Of a DNA stretch of 64,000 bases, positions 34,481 through 41,607 are shown piece after piece. The DNA lies in the NCBI GenBank assembly GCA_046154585.1, contig JBJXDX010000091.1:80455-144454 (forward strand), read 5' to 3'. Position 1 is the stretch's first letter, and each line of letters opens with the position of its first letter. A model generated the notes under the pieces. That model searched no databases. It saw only the letters and a program-made list of their open reading frames with translations, and was not told where the DNA came from. This DNA comes from CADEFX01 sp046154585. Its GTDB lineage: Bacteria; Pseudomonadota; Alphaproteobacteria; Rhizobiales; Hyphomicrobiaceae. The position numbers and the translations under genes are program-made.

Positions 34481-35830
34481 TCAGGTGTTCGGCCGGCCGA
34501 ACACAGCCTCCATCTCTTTCCTGACGCGCACGGCGTCATCGGTCGCGTCGTAAGCGACATCCGACCACTTGAGGCGCTGTCCCTCCTTGATGTCGGACTT
34601 TAGCTTGACATTGTGCGCGAGGCCGAGCGGCAAATATCCCTCTTTCAAGGACATGCTGGCAGGCGTTTGCTTGCCCCAGACGCAGAAGCCGCCCTCACCG
34701 TCCAGCACCTCGCCCGCCTTGAGCGCGCGCTTGGCTGTCGCGACCACGTCGGAGTTGAAGCAGAACGGCGAGCCGGTCGGCTCCTTGCGCAGCGCGGCGG
34801 AGGCGACCGAAACCCCCAGCTCCAGCCCGATCATGTGCGTCGGCCGGTACAGCGCCGCATACTTTCCGGTCTTGTCAGGGAGCAAGTTGTACTCCACGCA
34901 GCACTTGAGCGCGTAGTCGCTGTCGCTCTCGAACACGATATACGTGCCCATGACGAGATTGTGCGGCACGTCCTTGCCGTCGCGATAGATCGAGGAGGTG
35001 ACCTCCGTTACGCCGGCCTTCTCGAGCACGCCGCCATCGGCCTTGGGCTTGCAGACGTCCGCATGCTCGAAGCGCGTGGCCGGCGGGAAGCTCAAGCCCT
35101 CGGTTTGCGAATGCAGCCCCGTCGCATTGCAGATCGCCGTCATCTCGATGCCGGATTTGGTGCCGTCGACGAACGAATTAAACATCTTCGGGTTGATGTG
35201 GCTCTTGTCCTGGATCTTGAGATACGTGTTCAGGATATCCCAGACGCTTTCCGGCGTGGATTGATGATAGGTCGGGTGATAGCGCGTGCCCTTGCCTGCC
35301 GCGACCACCTTGAACCCGCACGTGCGCGCCCAATCAACATGCTCGCACACCAGTGCCGGCTGATCGCCCCACGCGAGACTGTAGACGACGCCCTTCTCGC
35401 GCGCCTGCCGTGCCAGAAGTGGACCCGCCAGCGCATCGGCTTCGACGTTGACCATTACCACGTGCTTGCCGTGGTTGATCGCCGCCTGGCACAGCTTTAT
35501 GCCGGTCGCGGGATCACCCGTCGCCTCGATGATCACTTCGATCTCGGGATTTTCGATCAGGCTCATGGCATTGTCGGTGATATGCGTCTTGCCGGTCTTG
35601 AACGCATCGCCCAGCGACGTCGCGTCGATCTGTTCGGGCGACCACTGCACGCCCAGCAGCCGCTCCTTGGCACGTGCGGGACTCAAGTCCGCGAGCCCGA
35701 CGAGGTGCATGCCCGTCGTCAGCCGCACCTGCGAGAGGAACATGGTCCCGAACTTGCCGGCCCCCACCTGCCCGATGCGCACCGGCTTATTGGCGGCCGC
35801 ACGCTCTTGGAGCTTGAAAGACAAATTCAT
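34481..35830 (-). CDS. NAD(P)-binding oxidoreductase with SAF-type C-terminal domain
   Basis: A 449-residue protein with an N-terminal Rossmann domain (IGQVGAGKFGTMFLSQV, about 18-35), VIIEATGDP at about 99, a GKHVVMVNVEADALAG segment and a C-terminal SAF-like domain (ALKAGEVLDGEGGFCVWGK and LPLGLAHNVKLKSDIKEGQRL). This composite architecture is seen in homoserine-dehydrogenase-like/SAF oxidoreductases of unknown substrate. The ATG at 35830 has AGGAACG upstream; the longer frame before it is not supported. It heads the SDR-LysE gene run. Confidence 0.8.
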   Translation of the reverse strand: MNLSFKLQERAAANKPVRIGQVGAGKFGTMFLSQVRLTTGMHLVGLADLSPARAKERLLGVQWSPEQIDATSLGDAFKTGKTHITDNAMSLIENPEIEVIIEATGDPATGIKLCQAAINHGKHVVMVNVEADALAGPLLARQAREKGVVYSLAWGDQPALVCEHVDWARTCGFKVVAAGKGTRYHPTYHQSTPESVWDILNTYLKIQDKSHINPKMFNSFVDGTKSGIEMTAICNATGLHSQTEGLSFPPATRFEHADVCKPKADGGVLEKAGVTEVTSSIYRDGKDVPHNLVMGTYIVFESDSDYALKCCVEYNLLPDKTGKYAALYRPTHMIGLELGVSVASAALRKEPTGSPFCFNSDVVATAKRALKAGEVLDGEGGFCVWGKQTPASMSLKEGYLPLGLAHNVKLKSDIKEGQRLKWSDVAYDATDDAVRVRKEMEAVFGRPNT

Positions 35831-35939
35831 CAGGCGTTCCTCATCGTGGCTTCTTATGAAATTGGCCACAGCATAGGAGACCCCGCCGCCAAGTCCAAGC
35901 GGCTGTGCGGTCAATCAAAACCCGGACTACCGCGGGCCA

Positions 35940-36311
35940 TCACAGCCCCGGTGGTGGCGGAATATGTTGAAAGTTGCCCAAGCCGACCCAGACGCGCGGT
36001 TTGAGCATTAAGCCCAATGTTTCCCCTCGGTGCTCAAAAGAGGCGATGAGAATTTCTGCTTCGGCGGTCACGTGGACCATAAGCGACTTGAACGATCGCA
36101 TATTGAGACGCGCCACTTCTGCTCCACTGTGGCGCACATGAATGTCGATATCGCCGTAAGCAGGAGCCAGTGTACATCTGACTGAATAGCCTATGCGCTC
36201 CACATCAAATTCAAGGGTATTGTAGAACCACGGCACACCTGCATCCAAGACCTTTGGCTCCACCCCGAAGAAGGCAAGAAGCTGGTGGTCGTCAAGAAAA
36301 TTGCTGGGCAT
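35940..36311 (-). CDS. Hypothetical protein, compositionally distinct
   Basis: A 123-residue protein with no recognised family. It has no signal peptide or membrane span; the sequence suggests a compact alpha/beta or beta-rich fold (FYNTLEFDVERIGYSVRCTLAP, DIDIHVRHSGAEVARLNMRSF) ending in a proline run (HIPPPPGL). The ATG overlaps the TAA of the AtuA gene (TAATG), so it is read from the same mRNA. Its codons and base content are noticeably more A+T-rich than its neighbours, which suggests a later insertion into the operon. Confidence 0.6.
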   Translation of the reverse strand: MPSNFLDDHQLLAFFGVEPKVLDAGVPWFYNTLEFDVERIGYSVRCTLAPAYGDIDIHVRHSGAEVARLNMRSFKSLMVHVTAEAEILIASFEHRGETLGLMLKPRVWVGLGNFQHIPPPPGL

Positions 36312-37720
36312 TACACGGACCAGAGCTGGCTGCCTACCGTCTCCACGCTTACGGGAAACAGCGGCTCCAGCGCGTCCACGTCCATGATGTGGTAGACGCT
36401 GAAGCGGTAGGCATCGCCTGCGGTCAGCTCGGGCGGCGTGAAGGGGAACGCGGTGTTGCCGGCCGTCGAGATGCGACCCGGGAAGCCGTGATGCAGCAGA
36501 TATTGCTTGCACGAGGCGACCACGGCCCGGGCCTCGTCCTCGTCGCTGCCGATGCATTCAACGATAATGCCGATCTCCTCTGGCAGCGTCGTGACTGGCT
36601 GGCCACCGATGACGCCAAGCCCGTAGAACCGGAAGAAGAGCTGATAGGGCTTAGCCGGATCGGGCGGCACCAGCTCGCGCACGATCGCTTCTACGGCCGG
36701 GATGATCTCGTTGGCCTTAGCGATAAACACGGGATCGACCGAACCCGCCACGCAGATGGCACGCGCGCCAACACGCGTGGCACCCTCGATTTTCACCGTG
36801 AACTGCTTGGCAGGCTCCCAGTAGGCACCCGAGACGCGGCAGCGGCGCTCGTCCACGGCCTCGAATTTCGAGTCGCCCAGATGCAGCACACCCTCGGGCT
36901 CGATCACGCTCAGCGGGTCGGATTGCTCGTAGAGACCGTGCGCGGCCACCGACAGCGGCGTGGCGCGACGATTGGGATTCATGCTTTCCAGCACGAAGCT
37001 GTCCCGCTCCAGCGTGCCGAGCATGGAGTCGCGGCCGCCCGGCTCGCAGCACAAGGATGCGCACTCGATGATCTTGGCCATCTGCATGGCAGGCGCTATC
37101 GGCAGCCCCAAGCGCGTCGGCAGGCAGGTATAGATCGCGGTATCGCAGGCACGCCCGGCAATGATCACATCCACATCCTGATCGATCGCGCGGATGAAGG
37201 CTTCCGTGCCCATCTGGCCGACGATCCGTGAGGCGCCGTCGATCTCCTCGTCCGTCAGCGCGCCGATCGGACCGATGGACCGCACCTGCCCGGTACGCGC
37301 CGCGCGCTTCACCATATCCTTCGGGATTTCCGCGCCGATGGTCGCCAGCCGGAACGACAGCTTCTCCTCGCGCGCGATCTCCCGCACGATCTCAACGACC
37401 GCCGCCAGATGCGGGTCGCCGCCGCCGGTCCCTGCCGTTCCGATGACGAGCGGGACGCCGTTGGGGACCGCACCGGTCAGGAGCTGCTTGAGGTCGCTTT
37501 TTGTGACGCGGCGCGAGGTGGCCATACGGCCGGCACCGAGGTAGTACGGTCCCGGGTCGACCGAGCCCATGTCCGCCCCGATCAGATGCGGGCGCCGCTC
37601 CAGGCCGGCCTTGAACGCCTTTTCCAGGACACCGTATCCGAGCTGGCCCGACGCCGAGAGAATGCGCAGCGGGCTGGGCTCTCGTTCGTAAGCTGCGATG
37701 ACGCGCGCGAAGTTGCTCAT
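36311..37720 (-). CDS. Acyclic terpene utilisation AtuA family protein (DUF1446), module 2
   Basis: A 469-residue DUF1446/AtuA-type protein only distantly similar to the copy at 25803-27134. Features are ILSASGQLGYGVLEKAF at the N-terminus, GADMGSVDPGPYYLG, IGTAGTGGGDPHLA, VDVIIAGRACDTAIY at about 190 and CEPGGRDSMLGTLERDSF at about 235. It is coupled by ATGA overlap to the DUF4387 gene upstream, the usual partner of this subtype. Probably cytoplasmic; the pair is thought to act on an organic acid or acyl-CoA, but the chemistry is not established. Confidence 0.85.
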   Translation of the reverse strand: MSNFARVIAAYEREPSPLRILSASGQLGYGVLEKAFKAGLERRPHLIGADMGSVDPGPYYLGAGRMATSRRVTKSDLKQLLTGAVPNGVPLVIGTAGTGGGDPHLAAVVEIVREIAREEKLSFRLATIGAEIPKDMVKRAARTGQVRSIGPIGALTDEEIDGASRIVGQMGTEAFIRAIDQDVDVIIAGRACDTAIYTCLPTRLGLPIAPAMQMAKIIECASLCCEPGGRDSMLGTLERDSFVLESMNPNRRATPLSVAAHGLYEQSDPLSVIEPEGVLHLGDSKFEAVDERRCRVSGAYWEPAKQFTVKIEGATRVGARAICVAGSVDPVFIAKANEIIPAVEAIVRELVPPDPAKPYQLFFRFYGLGVIGGQPVTTLPEEIGIIVECIGSDEDEARAVVASCKQYLLHHGFPGRISTAGNTAFPFTPPELTAGDAYRFSVYHIMDVDALEPLFPVSVETVGSQLWSV

Positions 37721-38013
37721 ATCTCGATGTCCAGAAGTGGCCGGTGTTGCTGGGCGCCGTAGACGTCGGTATCGCCCGGTGTGCCGGCGATGATACGGCG
37801 TGGCAGCACGATCTTGATGGCGATGGCGGCGGGATAAGGAATGACCTCCGCCTCCGGCACACCGAACCTTTGTGCCAGCACATCCGGCCGCAGGCTCGGC
37901 GCCTTCAGCGCCCGTTCGTAGAGCTTCGGGTCGTCGAACATAAGATCCAGCGACACCTGCGTCGGACCTGCGTTCTTGGAGCGGATGACGCGCGCGGCGT
38001 CCCGGATTTTCAT
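37717..38013 (-). CDS. DUF4387 domain-containing protein
   Basis: A 98-residue DUF4387 protein with the typical start IRDAARVIRSKNAGPTQVSLDLMFDD, followed by AEVIPYPAAIAIKIVLPR and the conserved TDVYGAQQHRPLLDI end. DUF4387 genes are almost always next to AtuA-type genes, as here (4-base overlap), and are best read as the small subunit of the same enzyme. ATG at 38013 is preferred to an ATG two codons earlier for spacing from GAGG. It directly follows the nitrile hydratase alpha-type gene. Confidence 0.85.
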   Translation of the reverse strand: MKIRDAARVIRSKNAGPTQVSLDLMFDDPKLYERALKAPSLRPDVLAQRFGVPEAEVIPYPAAIAIKIVLPRRIIAGTPGDTDVYGAQQHRPLLDIEI

Positions 38014-38023
38014 AAGCATGTCC

Positions 38024-38719
38024 TCATGAGCCGCGCTGTCCTTTAGGCGTCAACGCAAGCGCGGTGCCGATCATGGAATCTCGCGTCACCAGCTTCGCCA
38101 ATTGCTCCTCGGTCCATCCCTCGGTTCCGGCGGGCCGGCGCGGCAGCACGAGGAAACGGCAATCGGCGGTCGAATCGACAACCCGCACCTCCACGCTGTC
38201 GGCTAACTCCGTCCCGAACTCGCGCAGGACGGCGCGCGGCTCCCGCACCGTGCGGGAACGATATTCGCGCGACTTGTACCAGAGAGGAGGAAGTCCTAGG
38301 AGCGCCCGCGGGTAGCAGGAACACAGTGTGCACACGATCACATTGTGCACCTTCGGCGTATTCTCCAGCACCACCAATTTCAGGCCGGGAAATTCGAAAC
38401 ACAATTCCGCCACGGTCTTGTTGCCATCGGCCAGCAGGCGCCTCTTGAACTTGGGGTCAACCCACGCGCGCGCCACCAACTTGGCGCCGTTCTCCGGCAC
38501 CTTGCCATCCCATTCCTCGATCTTGTCCTCGATTTCACGCGCCGTAATGACGCCCTTCGCGATCAGCAGCTCTCGCAGCGCGATTTCCAGGAACTCCCAG
38601 TCTTCGCTCGGCTCTTTGAGATCAGGCTGGAAGGGACTGTGCGAATGTGGGTGTGCATGATCGTGATCATGCTCATGATGGTCGTCGCCGTGATCGTCGT
38701 GCATCGCGGTCATCCTCAT
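38024..38719 (-). CDS. Nitrile hydratase alpha-type (thiocyanate hydrolase gamma-type) metal-binding subunit
   Basis: The metal-binding catalytic subunit of a nitrile hydratase-superfamily enzyme, 231 residues. The metal claw VCTLCSC is at C130, C133, S134 and C135; the Thr-containing form is the one associated with cobalt, and two of the cysteines become oxidised in active enzymes. Downstream motifs LGLPPLWYKSREYRSRTVREPRAVL and RDSMIG fit the family. The N-terminus carries ten histidines between residues 7 and 27, an unusual tail that may hold metal. The ATG overlaps the preceding stop (ATGA). It could hydrate nitriles to amides or hydrolyse thiocyanate; see the linked findings. Confidence 0.87.
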   Translation of the reverse strand: MRMTAMHDDHGDDHHEHDHDHAHPHSHSPFQPDLKEPSEDWEFLEIALRELLIAKGVITAREIEDKIEEWDGKVPENGAKLVARAWVDPKFKRRLLADGNKTVAELCFEFPGLKLVVLENTPKVHNVIVCTLCSCYPRALLGLPPLWYKSREYRSRTVREPRAVLREFGTELADSVEVRVVDSTADCRFLVLPRRPAGTEGWTEEQLAKLVTRDSMIGTALALTPKGQRGS

Positions 38720-39006
38720 TTCTCCGGCTCGAGCCAATGCTCGTAGAGATCGGCCGTCACCGTGTCTTTCTTGGCGTACGTGCCGTTTCCGGCCCAGACG
38801 CCGTCCATGTCGAACTTCACCATGTAGAGCGGCTGCTTGGGCAGACCGGGCTTGCCGTAGGCCAATTCCTCCGGGTTGCGCCATGCGCCGAACTTCTTCA
38901 CCACCACGCCCGTTTTGCCCTTGAGGTACGCGGGCGTCCGATGGTGACCCTCGTGCACGTCGGCGCGGACACGAACGCGATCTCCGATCTTGAAGCGCGG
39001 ACTCAA
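38716..39006 (-). CDS. Nitrile hydratase beta C-terminal-half subunit (SH3-like)
   Basis: A 96-residue protein equal to the C-terminal SH3-like half of a nitrile hydratase beta subunit (PRFKIGDRVRVRADVHEGHHRTPAYLKGKTGVV, described here as motif spacing; ending LYEHWLEPEK). Normally this is fused to the N-terminal half; here the two are separate genes. Translation starts with TTG overlapping the stop of the upstream gene (TTGA), and its stop overlaps the next start (ATGA), so all three subunit genes are tightly coupled. In thiocyanate hydrolase the same half is a free subunit. Confidence 0.85.
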   Translation of the reverse strand: MSPRFKIGDRVRVRADVHEGHHRTPAYLKGKTGVVVKKFGAWRNPEELAYGKPGLPKQPLYMVKFDMDGVWAGNGTYAKKDTVTADLYEHWLEPEK

Positions 39007-39332
39007 GATTTGGCATCCCGTGCATTGAAGCGCGCGCGGACGGCCGCCAGACGCTGGGCAATCTCAGCCTCCGTTACCACGCCCTTCTCGATGAGAAGTC
39101 CGCGCAAGGCGTGCAGCCAGCGTTGGTAGTAACCGCTCGCTTCGTAGTCGCCCGGCGACATGCTTTCGATGGTGCGGCGGTTCTCGTCGGTGAGCCACAG
39201 ATGCCGCTTCTCGTCGCGCATGAGCATCATCATGGCATCGATGCGACGCTCCGCCAGCGTCGGAGTGTGCTCGTGACGATCGATCGGCCCGGCCGCATCG
39301 CCTCCCATGTCATGGACGCCGCGTTTCGTCAT
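39003..39332 (-). CDS. Nitrile hydratase beta N-terminal-half subunit
   Basis: A 109-residue protein equivalent to the N-terminal helical half of nitrile hydratase beta: it starts with GVHDMGG and has the SPGDYEASGYYQRWLHALRGLLIEKGVVT helix pair near the C-terminus. First gene of the three-gene enzyme locus (beta-N, beta-C, alpha), the same order as scnB-scnA-scnC of thiocyanate hydrolase, although both small subunits are shorter than the characterised ones. CGGAAG precedes the ATG. It follows the CaiB/BaiF gene by 22 bases. Confidence 0.82.
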   Translation of the reverse strand: MTKRGVHDMGGDAAGPIDRHEHTPTLAERRIDAMMMLMRDEKRHLWLTDENRRTIESMSPGDYEASGYYQRWLHALRGLLIEKGVVTEAEIAQRLAAVRARFNARDAKS

Positions 39333-39354
39333 AACGCTTCCGCCGTTCCAAATA

Positions 39355-40587
39355 TCAAGCTTTCGTCTTCTGCTTGGCCCAGGCGAGAACCCGCTCGCCC
39401 AATGCCGCGTCGATTTTGCCGCTGCGCACCATCTCCTGCAGCACGTCCTGTGAGTGCTCGCCGAGCCGGGGGCCGCCGTGCTTGATGCGCCCCGGCGTAC
39501 GCGACAGACGCGGGAACACGTTCTGCATCCGCAAGGGGCCTAAATCTTTGTCGGCAATCGTCGTCACGCTTTCGCGGGCCTTGTACTGCGGATCGTCCAG
39601 GATCTGGGCCACATCGTACACCGGCCCGATCGCGGCTTCTGCCTTGTCGAAGGCATCGAGCACTTCCGTCAGCGTATGCCGCGCGATCCAGCCGCCGACA
39701 ATGCCGTCCACCTCTTCCACATGCTTGACCCGGCCCATATTCGTCGCAAAGCGCGGGTCGTTCGCTACTTCCTTGCCGCCCGTCAGCTCCATCACCCGGC
39801 GCGTGATGCTCGGTGCTGCGGCCGACAGCGCGACCCAGCGACCGTCCTTGGTCTTGTAGGCGTTGCGCGGCGCATTATTGACCGATCGGTTGCCGGTGCG
39901 GTTCTGGATGACGCCAGTCTGATCGTAGGTGGAGGCCTGCGCCCCCAGCAGCGAGAACAGCGGCTCGTAGAGCGACAGGTCGATGTACTGGCCCTTGCCG
40001 CTCCCCTGCACATCGCGCTCGTAGATCGCGAACATGATGGCGAACACGCCGTGATAGGCCGCCACGCCGTCGGCCAAGCCGAATGGCGGCAGCGTCGGCG
40101 GGCCGTTCGCTTCGCCCGTCACATGCGCGAAACCCGAGAACGCCTCAGCAATCGTGCCGAATCCGGCGCGATGCTTGTAAGGCCCCGTCTGACCGAAGCC
40201 CGTCACCCGCAGCATCACAAGGCGCGGATTGATCTCCGATAGCGTCTCCCAGCCGAGGCCCCACCGCTCCAGCGTCCCCGTACGGAAATTCTCGATAAGA
40301 ACGTCAGCGTCCTTCACGAGCGCCTTGAACACGTCCTTGCCATCGGCTTCGTGTAGATCAAGGACGATGGCGCGCTTGTTGCGCCCCGTAACCTTCCACC
40401 ACAGGCCGTGACCGTCCTTGGCGGCGCCCATCTTGCGCAGCGCATCGCCGTCGGGATGCTCGATCTTGATGACGTCGGCGCCGAAGTCGCCCAGCACCAT
40501 CGCCGACAGCGGGCCGGCAAACACCGTGGCGCAATCGATCACCTTGAGCCCGGCGAGCGGCCCGTCTTTCTCGGTATTGCGTTTCAT
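39355..40587 (-). CDS. CaiB/BaiF family CoA-transferase
   Basis: A 410-residue class III CoA-transferase that moves CoA between carboxylic acids. The N-terminal motif LAGLKVIDCATVFAGPLSAMVLGDFGADVIKIEHP is characteristic, and the catalytic aspartate is visible in FGLADGVAAYHG (about 178). ENFRTGTLERWGLGWETL follows the family pattern. It lies 18 bases after the CitE-like lyase gene and ahead of the nitrile hydratase-type genes, so an acid may be activated with CoA here and then cleaved. Donor and acceptor are unknown. Confidence 0.9.
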   Translation of the reverse strand: MKRNTEKDGPLAGLKVIDCATVFAGPLSAMVLGDFGADVIKIEHPDGDALRKMGAAKDGHGLWWKVTGRNKRAIVLDLHEADGKDVFKALVKDADVLIENFRTGTLERWGLGWETLSEINPRLVMLRVTGFGQTGPYKHRAGFGTIAEAFSGFAHVTGEANGPPTLPPFGLADGVAAYHGVFAIMFAIYERDVQGSGKGQYIDLSLYEPLFSLLGAQASTYDQTGVIQNRTGNRSVNNAPRNAYKTKDGRWVALSAAAPSITRRVMELTGGKEVANDPRFATNMGRVKHVEEVDGIVGGWIARHTLTEVLDAFDKAEAAIGPVYDVAQILDDPQYKARESVTTIADKDLGPLRMQNVFPRLSRTPGRIKHGGPRLGEHSQDVLQEMVRSGKIDAALGERVLAWAKQKTKA

Positions 40588-40605
40588 CGGTTTTGAATTT
40601 CCACC

Positions 40606-41469
40606 CTAGTTGATCAGCTTCAAGCGGCGCGCCAGATCGACCGTCGCGCGCGCTTCGAGAAAGAACGGCTCGTCAACCATCCGGCCATCGACCACGAACG
40701 CGCCCAGGCCCTTGTTGGCCGGATCGGTCGCGGCGGCAAGCACCTTTTGCGCCCAGGCAATCTCGGCATCGCGCGGCGTATAAACCGCATTCACCACTGC
40801 CACCTGCGAAGGATGGATGCAGCTCTTGCCTGAATATCCCATGCGCCGGCCCGCCACCGTGTCCCGCTCCAGCCCCAGCGTATCGGCGATGTTGACGAAC
40901 ACCGTGTCGTAGGCCGGCACGCCGGCCTCGGCCGCCGCCATTTTCGCCGCTAACCTGACGGGTGAAAGGGCGGCGTCATGGCGTTCTATGCGATAGGGCG
41001 CAAACAGGTCACCGACACCGAACTGCACGCCGGCCACCCGCTCGTGCGCGCAGGCAATCTCGTTGGCAAAGCGCAGGCCTTTGGGACTTTCCAGATTGAT
41101 GAGGATGCCGATCTTGTGTCCGAGGCCCTTGCGCTTCTCGGCCGTGATCACCGCTTCGACGCCGCGGCGCACCTCTTCCGCGCTCTCCAGCTTCGGCAAA
41201 TTGACGAGGTCCGTGCCCATCGTGACGACGGCAGCGACGTCCTCCGCGAACTGCGGCGACCCGACCGGATTGACGCGCACGATCCTGAGCTTTGCATGCT
41301 CGCGTCCGAGACTTGCCAGAAAATCGCTGGTGCGCCGGCGCGCCTCGTCCTTCTTGTCCGGAGTGACGGCATCTTCGAGATCGAACGACAAGGCATCCGC
41401 GGCCGACGCCATGGCCTTTTCGAACAGCTCTGGCCGGCTGCCAGGCACGAACAACTTGCTTCGCATCAT
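40606..41469 (-). CDS. HpcH/HpaI aldolase/citrate lyase beta-like (CitE) family enzyme
   Basis: A 287-residue TIM-barrel C-C lyase of the CitE family: start RSKLFVPGSRPELFEKA, DALSFDLEDAV with metal-associated acidic residues, the catalytic-site Glu in ILINLESPKGL (about 126) and Asp in FGVGDLFAPY, and the C-terminal GKSCIHPSQV. Such enzymes cleave beta-hydroxyacyl-CoAs such as malyl- or citramalyl-CoA. AAGGA precedes the double ATG. It is the first gene of the minus-strand run that continues with the CoA-transferase, divergent from the gamma-glutamyltransferase-like gene. Confidence 0.9.
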   Translation of the reverse strand: MMRSKLFVPGSRPELFEKAMASAADALSFDLEDAVTPDKKDEARRRTSDFLASLGREHAKLRIVRVNPVGSPQFAEDVAAVVTMGTDLVNLPKLESAEEVRRGVEAVITAEKRKGLGHKIGILINLESPKGLRFANEIACAHERVAGVQFGVGDLFAPYRIERHDAALSPVRLAAKMAAAEAGVPAYDTVFVNIADTLGLERDTVAGRRMGYSGKSCIHPSQVAVVNAVYTPRDAEIAWAQKVLAAATDPANKGLGAFVVDGRMVDEPFFLEARATVDLARRLKLIN

Positions 41470-41607
41470 TGTGCGCTATCCTTCGTCTCGGCAGGCGGCT
41501 CAACCCGCAGTCATTCTATGGCGACCCAACGCCTCATGTCACTTGCCGCGGGCAACAATTGGCTCCAAGCTGAGCCGTCTGCGGCGCGTTAGCTTAAGGG
41601 GATGCTC

